DNA of 64,000 nucleotides. Source: Pseudopyrenochaeta lycopersici (taxonomy: Eukaryota; Ascomycota; Dothideomycetes; Pleosporales; Pseudopyrenochaetaceae). Position numbers and translations under genes: made by a program. Positions 56,094 through 64,000 of this stretch are shown here, one piece after another. Each line of letters opens with the position of its first letter. Position 1 is the stretch's first letter. The stretch covers positions 186,001 through 250,000 of the forward strand of contig NHZP01000012.1 in assembly GCA_003313425.1 (NCBI GenBank), in the 5' to 3' direction. Below the pieces are notes generated by a model. It was not told where the DNA came from and made no database searches. It was given only the letters and a program-made list of their open reading frames with translations.

Positions 56094-58988
56094 TTAGACT
56101 CCTCGGAACTGTTACACTTGTCAGTAATCTGAGCTGGCCATATGCAGAGGGGTTGAAGGGCTTTGGGGTCTCAACTTACCATGCGCACCACCAAAAACCA
56201 CATGGCTCCCACAAACCTAAACGCCGCCAGACCTGCTACACTATAGAGCACAACTCCCAAATAGATTGTTGCCGCCTCCGTCTGCTTCGCCTGTGCCTCG
56301 TCCGGGCTGCTCACTGTAAGTTCCAGACCACCAGCCTGTAAAACGAGAGCAGAAAGGGCCAGATTGCAGAGCATCCAAAACAAAACAACACCAGATCTGA
56401 AGCCTTTGTAGTAGTCTTCCTGCTTCTCGCCCGCTGAAGGCACCTTTTTCTCCTCCTTCCACTTTGTGCTGAAGGTGCGAAGCTCCGATTCGTACTGGGT
56501 ATTGAGATCCGCGTCGTCGGTAGGAGCTTGAATATCTGCCTTACCGTCGGCTTTTGTCGTGACCGAGGGAAGCTTCTCTGGCTTGTCGTCGCCTTTTGTT
56601 CCCCAAGTAATATCGTGAGTGTTGCAGAACGCGTACACGTTCAGAATGTTGATATACGTTGGCGTCATGAGGAGGTATTGTATAAAGGACGTGAACATGT
56701 GCCATGGGTCCAGGAAGATGATGGAGACAACAAAGTACATGACGTACGTGGCAAGCAATGAGATGATCAACGTTCGGAAGACCTTGTCACTGAGCAGGTC
56801 CCCTACGTTGAAGCCATTGTTTTTAGCAACTTGGGCTTGAACGGAGCGGACAGTGATAAAGATGGACGCAAACATTAGGTAGGCCATGATGATACACCAG
56901 AAATATACCATGGACATGTACCATTTGTTGGAACCTTGCGGCCGATTACCGAGCGACAGGATGAAACACGTTATCAGGACAGCGATGTAGAGCCATTCGA
57001 AAATAATGAACAGCACCTTGCCGGCGGTGCCGAGTTCATTTTGCAGAGAGCCCGTGAGGATGCGGAAGACCAGGAAGAAGTTACCAAGAGCGAACCAAGC
57101 GAAGAGCATGCTGATAGTTTGGTAGGCGAACTCAACGAAGAACATTGTTTTGCGTAGAAACGAGTGATCACTGCGGAAGATGTCGAAGGAATGGGCCAGT
57201 GCATACACAGCGGCGAAGAAGGAGCCGTTCAGCCATCGGCGACGTTGACTGATGAACTCTGCCATGGTGGTCGGCACGTCGGTTTCGCCCGTGGCAGACT
57301 TGACATATTGCAAAATCCAGTGGCAATTCCTCTTGGAGACCAGTTCGAAGCACAAGATACGATCCTCGGCAAGGTACATGTTAGCTGTAAAGATGCCAGC
57401 ATTAGCGCCGTGCATCTTCTCGCCAGCAAAGTACTTCTCCAGCGGTCCTTGTCCGGTTTTGTCGTTCTGCAGCGCAACGTAGCGGTAGGCAGAGAAGGCA
57501 CCAGGAAGCACAGTAATAAACCCAAACGCCGATTCCAAGGGCTTGTCCAGAATGTTACTCATCTTGTACTCGAAATTTTGGGTTGCGACCAATGGGTTCA
57601 AAAGCTTTTTCCCGTGCACCAACATAGCCTTGATCTCACCACAAGCACCAGCGCACATGGGCTCCAAGTCGAATGCTTTCCAGAGCTGGTAGACTGAGTC
57701 TTTACCGGGTTTTGTGCCTGCATCGATCAAGACACAGATGTTGGGGTCCAGAACGGCGCCAAAAGCTTGGAAGAACCACCGATGGGAATTGATTTTCTTC
57801 TGGTTCTTCTCCTTGAGACAGAAGAGCATCTGCACGGGAGTGTTACCTTTCTTGACGCCAACAACGCCCTTTTTGATATCGAGCGTCATTTGGGTAGTGT
57901 ACTCGTAGATATGCGCAGTGACATCCTTGCCGTTGACCTGTTGCTTGGCAATGCCGTCTTGATAGACACCAAGCGCTGCTAGAACAGCACGCGTTCGCGG
58001 GTTGATCTTGGCACGTCCGTCACTCACGACGCACACGACAATCTTCTTCCAAGCATCCTTGCCCCACGTCTTGCTGTTAGTCCGCGAGTTCATGTATTCA
58101 ATGTTTTTGATTACACCGGTCATGGTGCGAGCAAAGAGCTCATCCTCCTCGTTGTACATGGTAATTACAATGAAGAGCTCCGTGTGCCTGGGCTTTGCAA
58201 ACAACTTCTGGCGAAGTGTAAAGCGCTCGGCGTCGAAGTCTGCGGGATCGCACGTGGCGGCCGAATATCGCATATGTGTAAACTCGTCACGCTCTGGGGG
58301 TTGCGCGTGGGGCACTTGGTTGAGCAACCGCGGAGGGATTGGACAGTCCAGCACCAAGTTGCCCTTGAACAATTGGACTTCCTTGACTGTCTTCCATCGT
58401 TTGATTGGAGCTGGGCTCGGGGCTGGGGCAGGCTCGTCGGCGAACGGGTTTTCCGGGTCTAGATGGTCGCCGTGAGCATCGTGCGGATCAGGCCCATAGG
58501 AATTTGCGCCCTGGATCATGGGCCGCCTGGCATCCTCGTCTTGCCAGTAGTGATCGGGCTGAGTGCCATATGGATGGGGGCTCTCGTCGTGCGGCGAGGG
58601 ATCGTAGGGCTGGTTGTAGTAGGCGTCGTGGTGGGCCTGGGGATCGAGCGAGTAGTCGCTGTCATGGCGCTGGCCGCCAGGGCGAGGATCGTAGTCGTCG
58701 TGGTAGTTGCCAGCTGCATAGGGAATGTTTTCTACCGAGTACTGGCTGCGTGTCAGCTGCTCACGTTGTTCCTGGGGAGTGCCTGCCCTGCTTCACAGCG
58801 CCTTCTTTTTTAAGAAGTCGACTTACACTTGGTTGCAATGGCAGTCGGTCGCCCGATGCCGCGGCCGGGTTGGGTCCCATGGGGATCTCCAACACGGGTG
58901 GTTGCGGCGATGCATAGCGGTCTTCGAGTTGGTAGCCCTGGAGAGGGTGCCCAGGAGAGGGCGTGCGGCCTGGTCGTCGCGAGTCCAT
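56094..58988 (-). CDS. Chitin synthase, class III (family GT2)
   Basis: Exons 58827-58988, 56180-58741 and 56094-56108 give 912 residues. The last exon is only 15 nt and supplies FRGV before the stop, the conserved end of class III enzymes; without it the model ends in VS. The N-terminal 165 residues are Pro/Tyr/Asp-rich and disordered. The catalytic part has [29 protein letters not shown] (about 513) and QRRRW (about 553), with [20 protein letters not shown] typical of class III (chsB). Seven or so transmembrane helices follow. The enzyme transfers GlcNAc from UDP-GlcNAc to growing chitin at hyphal tips; class III enzymes occur in filamentous fungi and are important for polar growth. The class is assigned from remembered family patterns. 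Confidence 0.95.
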
Positions 58989-60341
58989 TTCGTGGTCGTC
59001 ACCGCCGCCTACGGAGCCTTGGGCAGATTAGCTTGGTGCTGGCTGGGACGATGTGTGCGTGTGCGAGTCTGGGGGGACCGCGGGTGGTGTATCAAAGCTG
59101 GGCAAAGACAAGCGACCAGGGCGCGCAAGAGCTCGGCGCAGCAGTGCGTACGACGCAATCGTGGAAGCCGTTGTTGGTGGGCAGGTTACTCACCTAGTCG
59201 ATTGTAGCCCGACATCCCAGTCGTCCTTGTGCTGCTGCGCCTTCAATCAAGTCGCGGCGCGAGGTGCGATTACCGACTCCACAGCCCAAACAGGCGTGCA
59301 ATGCTGGCCTGGCCAATGGGCGTCGCGGATTCGGGCTAGGGAGCGCCGTTTCAGAATGGTTTGGTGGGTCGAATGGCGTTGCACAGGGAGCCCGGCAGTG
59401 TTTACCACAGCAACGCAATGGTGATGATGCAACGGTGGAGATGGGCGCAGAACATGTCTCTGAGGTACGGCTGGGGCCTTGCACCTTGTATACAAATGCC
59501 GCCAGCAGTCGGGCACGCTTTCAGTTCGAGTACGCTTCAGCCCTGGACGCCACAGCTTGCTCCCCGTCACGCCGTTGCTCTGTTCATGTGCAGCCCGCCA
59601 AGCAGAGTGCAGAGCTGAAACCGCAAGCTTCCCTGCAAATGCGGATAACTTGCTGCGCATTGGCGTGGCGCACCATTCCCACAAGCCGACCAAGTGTTAC
59701 GAAGCTATTCTATTTCGGGTGAAGTGTGAGATCATCCGCAACGGCTGTCAAAATGCCCGACCATACACTACCGCTTCATCTATAGTAAAGAGGCGATCAG
59801 AGGCAAACTTGCTTCCATCTCAATCTTGCCCACATGTTCTTTTCCCCGACTATTGAAAAATTGCTTGGCTTCACACTCGAATTCTCAGCCCTCGTGCGGC
59901 TGAAAACCCATCAGGCTGACTAGATGGCGCTTTTCCACATTTCACGGCGCTCTAACCAAAGACAAAGAAGCTAGGAGAGAGGAACATTGTGACTCGCGCA
60001 TGCAGCCTTGTGTCAGACCGGAAGTCGGCGAGGCTGATGGTACTAAGCTTCGAGCCTGATGTCGAGGCAGGAACATTCAAGGGTCTTCGCAGTTTCGCTT
60101 GTGCTTGATGAGTCCTGTCTTGAATTCTTGTTGAAAAGGCCAAGACTCGGTATACTGCAAGCGAAAAAGTTATCACAGGCTTAAGCATCATGTTGTATCG
60201 CATTGATAAAATTGCTGGGTATCATCTGCACTCTTTACCACAACCTCTGCTCCAGGACTCTAATACCTAAAACTCCACTACAAGCATCCAATCTGACAAG
60301 CTCGTCGTCGAAGTGGTCCATCAACTTGCCATTAGCTCACC
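58989..60341. other. 1.35-kb gap upstream of chitin synthase
   Basis: This holds the chitin synthase promoter and the 3' end of the LTP1-type gene. GC-rich frames around 59050-59720 on both strands lack family resemblance and are probably leader or chance. Confidence 0.4.
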
Positions 60342-60964
60342 TCAACTTAGCTCCCCTGCCTCCAGTTGCTCAAGGAAGACCTTGGAGAACTTGACACTCT
60401 GCTCATAAGCAACTGTAAACCCATCATCCGCGCCGTAATACGGATCCTGCACCTCCTCGCCCCTCTCCACTCCTCCCCTCAACTTTCTCTTCTTCCCGCC
60501 AAACTCCCCAAACAGCATAACCTTGCCAACGCCCTCCTCACCGCCCCGCTTCTTCACCTCCCGTTGCCGCAGACGCTGCAGGTCCGACAGATTGTCGTCG
60601 TCCATGGCTAGGATGTAGTCGAAGTTTGCAAAGTCAGAGGATGGGGAGAACTTGCGCGCGGCGTGGCGGTAGGAAGTTATGCCATTCTTTTCAAGCGTAG
60701 CCATGGTCCGTGAATCGGGGCTATCCCCAACGTGATATGCACCAGTGCCGCAAGAGTCGATGTTTGCTATCAGGGGATGTGCAGGGCTGCCTTTCGCTCT
60801 GGTCAAAGATTGGAACACGCCTTCTCCCATCGTTGAGCGGCCTGCATCATGTCAGCCACGCGTTGGAGGCGGGGTGTGCGGGGAGGAGGGGTATTGGACG
60901 AACATATATTTCCAAGGCACACGAAAAGCACAGAGACGGGTTTGGGGGGCCTTGAGTCACTCAT
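60342..60964 (-). CDS. Low-molecular-weight protein tyrosine phosphatase (LTP1-type)
   Basis: Exons 60904-60964 and 60342-60841 give 186 residues; the 62-nt intron has GTTCGT and CAG and splits the active-site loop. Joining restores VSVLFVCLGNICRSTMGE with nucleophile Cys16 and Arg22 (CX5R). The general acid Asp153 is in DPYYG near the C-terminus. The frame for the first 20 residues is too short to show as an open frame by itself, so an unspliced model would lack the catalytic Cys. An insertion of about 25 residues (KKRGGEEGVGKVMLFGEFGGKKRK) lies before the acid loop, longer than in yeast Ltp1. The enzyme dephosphorylates phosphotyrosine and aryl phosphates in the cytosol. Confidence 0.93.
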
Positions 60965-61204
60965 TATTGCGGTAGTTTGGTATTTGCCAAGGGTAAACTG
61001 AGGCCTTGCATGGGTCTGAAGTGCATATGTTGTGTTGGAGAGAAGTCACCAAATTTTGTAGTGGCGCCAAGATATATTGTTCATGGACAGAAACCAAGTC
61101 ATCGACAGATGGCTCCAGACACGATGATTATATAAATTACATAAATGTAGTAGTACACAAGCTTTTCATAGACTATGTGTTCGTCCTTCCTCATGTCGGC
61201 CTAG

Positions 61205-61933
61205 CTATGGCTTCCGCTTCATCTCCATCTCAAGCTTTCGTAACCGCTCCACCATCTTCCCCTTCATAAAATCGGTCATTCCTAATATCCCCTCTCTGGT
61301 GACAATGCGATATGTACCACTATCTTGCCATGCGCCGTCACTGAATTGCCCTCGTCCGTCCACTTCCACGCTGCCCAGGATATCCTCGGGCCACGCAATC
61401 CGTCCATAATCTGGTGGGTTCCTTAGATCGCTGATATGTATCCAGCCTCCGTGTCCCGCACCCCCCATGCCGCCTTGATGGTTCGCTCCACCACTTCCAT
61501 CGCTACTGCTGTTTGAAGTAGGCTGGAGGAAGGAGCCGCCGGGAGAGGCGAAGACGGCGGCTTGTTGGATGACGTAAGGGTCCGAGGTTGCGTGGGTAGC
61601 GTACACAGAGGACAGGATCTGGAGGAAGGAGGGGTTGGAGGTAAAATTTTGGGGGGTGACGGGGAGGGAGGTGCTGGTGCCTATGGCGAGCTGGGGAGAG
61701 GCGGGTTCAGTCGGAAGTAGTGACAGTAAGGTTTTGCTCGGATCTAAGGGATGTTTATGGACATACTATGCCTTGGTTAGCTGGCAAAGAAAGCGCGGCT
61801 ATGGGTGCGCATGTACAATGTGTGGATTCTCTGGAAGCGTGGAGACATTCCTTGCGCCTCGGAGACGAAGTGCTGGAGCTTTCGAGATGGCACGTATGCT
61901 GCGCGTTGAGCGCCAAAGATTATTCGCAAACAT
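61205..61933 (-). CDS. Conserved protein with mitochondrial-type presequence
   Basis: Exons 61817-61933 and 61205-61765 give 225 residues; the 51-nt intron has GTACAT, a CAGCTAACC branch site and TAG. The start MFANNLWRSTRSIRAISK is Arg-rich, lacks acids and ends near RGARNVST, a typical mitochondrial targeting sequence; a Met 7 codons upstream would give 232. After ENPHIYVHKHPLDPSK comes a Gly/Ser/His-rich stretch, then IAWPEDILGSVEVDGRG, SGTYRIVTREGILGMTDFM and a C-terminal basic helix. I recognise this as a conserved fungal pattern but cannot name a function. No membrane helix is visible, so a matrix protein is inferred. Confidence 0.75.
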
Positions 61934-62502
61934 CTGATATACAACTGGACACATTGGGCAGATGGGACACGCTGTGGATTATGCAACTTCAATTATTATT
62001 GTCTGCCTCAAATTTCAATGGAGCTCAGAGCTGCTTACGATGACGAAACCATTTCAAGCGTCCAAGCTCCCCTCCATTAGCGGCAAATCATCCGCTCTCT
62101 GGCCTGAGGTTTGGCTGTTACCAATCCCAAAGCCAACCTGTAGAAGAATACAGCTACATGCTCAATCCGAGGCACTCGGGAAAGGTTCAGATGTGTTCGC
62201 AACCGGCACCGACCCGTGGTTTCCCTTTGTCCCGCGCAAAGTAGCCTGAGCTCCAAGGCGCCAGACCCTGACCATGCATAATTATTCCCAAAAGCCATTG
62301 CTAGCGCACCCCACGGGATGTCAATTTTTCTAGTCGACGAATAACATGTACGGCCTCAGAATCGAAGAGAAGCCGGCCGGCATCGGCTTTAGTAACCGAG
62401 CAGTATGCTTGCCCGCCCTCCTCCGTGTTTGGTTCCAGTAGAAGTATTTCCTTCCATTTCGCAATACTACCAGTCGCTACATTTGTGAGTCAACCGCCAC
62501 CA
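61934..62502. other. Divergent promoter region before the right-edge permease
   Basis: 569 bp separate the mitochondrial-type protein gene and the permease gene, which are divergent. No other feature seen. Confidence 0.4.
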
Positions 62503-64000
62503 ATGGCCTCTGAAGCTGCTGGGCGTGTCCCGCAGGAGGAGCAGAGTGAAGAGATAGGCGTATACAAGAAAGACAACCGCCATCATGATGTGGAAACCGG
62601 ACCTGACATGGTTGATATTGACAGGATAGAGAGGGTATATGCGTGAGTATTGCACGTGCAAACCACATCACCAAAAAATATTGACACATCCACAGCAAAC
62701 TTGACCGACGTATATTACCAGCATTCTGGGTTCTCTATTTCCTATGCTCTGCAATCCGCTCCAACATCGGTCTTGCCCAGACGATGAATTTGAAAGAGGG
62801 CCACGATCTTGCTTCGGTGCTCCACATCACCCCAAAGCAGGTGTCTACTGGTCTGGCGCTGTTCTACGTCTGCTATGTCATCTTCGACTTGCCTTCGAAT
62901 CTCATCATGTCTAGGGTCAGCCCGCATGCTTGGATGAGCAGGATCGTAACGTGCGTTGGCATTATTGGCATGTGTTTGACAGCCATGAAGGCAGCATGGA
63001 GTTTCTAGTACGTTTTTCCAATATGCAAATATAGTTCCATAGATCCACTAACCATCCCCAGCCTACTTCGGCTACTATTGGGTATTGTGATTGCGGGCAT
63101 GTGGCCTGGCATGTCCTACTACCTGACGCTTTTCTACCCTCCCTCGCGGACCGGTAAGCGCATTGGACGCTACTTTACAGCTTCCCAGGTGTCAGCGGCT
63201 GTAGTGGGATTGGTCTCAGCTGGGTTCCAGAAGATGGACGGCCTGGGGGGTCTTGTTGGATTCCAGTGGATGTTCCTCATCTACGGCATGGTTGGCTTTA
63301 TCGTCGGCGTATCACTTCTCTGGTGGCTCCCAGACAGACCACTACCTCCCGGAGAAGTTCGCAAGCGCACTGGCTTGTCAAAATTTCTCCCAGAAAGCCG
63401 GCCGGCATTGACTGGTGAAGACGCGCAAATCCATTATGAGGATTTGACTAGAGTTTACCACCGCAGCACGTGGAACCTCAAGGATCTCTGGAACGTGGTC
63501 ATTGACTGGAGGATATACCCACTTGTAGTCATGTACTTTGGTGTAGTGGGCGTTGGAAACGGCACACAAGCGTACGCAACCGTCATCATCCGTGGCATCA
63601 ACCCTAGCTTGACTGGGATTGAGCTCAGCCTGCTCTCAGCACCCATCTGGATTGTGAGTACTATATGAAAGCTTCAGAGGAAGGCGTAAGCTGACTGTTC
63701 GCAGATGGACCTCATCGCGATTCTGCTCATCACACCTCTATCAGATCGATTCCACCACCACCGTGCTCTGTTCTTCAGCGGCGCTGTCATGGTGCAGATT
63801 ACAGGTTTGCTGGTGGCTACATTTGCGAAGAACTGGTCGCGATATGGAGGTGTCTTGCTCGTGGGTTTTGGGCTTGGGCCGACGGTGCCTATCTGCATGA
63901 CATGGACCAACGAGATCTTCCAGCCGAGACACGGAGAAGTGGGTGTAGCAGCAGCAAGCGCACTCGTGTCTGGGCTCGGTAACCTAGGCAGCATCCTCAC
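62503..64000 (+). CDS. MFS permease, anion:cation symporter family (Dal5-like), 3' end beyond window
   Basis: Exons 62503-62642, 62696-63007, 63062-63653 and 63705-64000 (open at the right edge) give at least 446 residues. Joins restore AKLDRRILPAFW and SFYLLRLLLGI with correct phase. The order is an acidic N-terminal tail, TM1 after RRILPAFWVLYF, DLPSNLIMSRVSPHAW after TM2, GMWPGMSYYLTLFYPPSRTGKRIG, and the central loop WWLPDRPLPP. These fit the Dal5/Tna1/VHT1 group that imports organic anions or vitamins with protons. It lacks the canonical DRTN after TM1, having RSNIGLAQ instead, as in some subgroups. Substrate unknown. The last one or two helices are missing at the edge. Confidence 0.92.

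Overview
The window is nuclear DNA of a filamentous ascomycete, most probably a Dothideomycete of the Pleosporales type (inference). The grounds are short 45-120 nt GT-AG introns with CTRAY-like branch points, dispersed genes on both strands, a class III chitin synthase, a UstYa-type oxidase, an FHA-forkhead factor, DUF3455/DUF7053/DUF7703-type fungal proteins and several sugar and organic-anion transporters of the major facilitator superfamily. All gene models were rebuilt by eye by joining open frames across consensus splice sites and checking that phase and family motifs are restored. I saw no tRNA, rRNA, CRISPR array, prokaryotic feature or intact transposon.

Left part, 1-21.8 kb, is accessory and sugar-related. 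It opens with a beta-glucosidase of family GH1, cut by the left edge. This is divergent from an alpha-L-rhamnosidase of family GH78, followed by an MFS sugar transporter. Both hydrolases lack a visible signal peptide, which suggests that a rhamnose-glucose glycoside is imported first and then cleaved inside the cell. Further on come a secreted lactonohydrolase, a 7-TM protein, a DUF7053-like protein, a Tyr/Ser phosphatase, a second MFS sugar transporter and a DHA1-like MFS transporter. A 9-bp motif, TTGTACGAA, occurs four times that I could find, always in promoter space beside these sugar genes.

Middle part, 22.3-38 kb: a 1131-residue protein with three TPR units, a Ser/Thr/Pro-rich linker and an unrecognised C-terminal region; an SRR1-domain protein; a 2EXR/F-box-like relic with no clear start; an amidohydrolase; a Dal5/Tna1-like permease; an UstYa-like oxidase with two HxxHC motifs; and a 2-oxoglutarate/Fe(II) oxygenase.

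Right part, 38-64 kb, is mostly conserved core genes with some accessory ones: an FHA-forkhead transcription factor, ESCRT-III Snf7/Vps32, telomeric Ten1, a 2EXR-type protein, a secreted DUF3455 protein, a cytochrome P450, a protein with eleven CCHC zinc knuckles, class III chitin synthase, a low-molecular-weight phosphatase (LTP1), a mitochondrial-type protein, and a second Dal5-like permease cut by the right edge.
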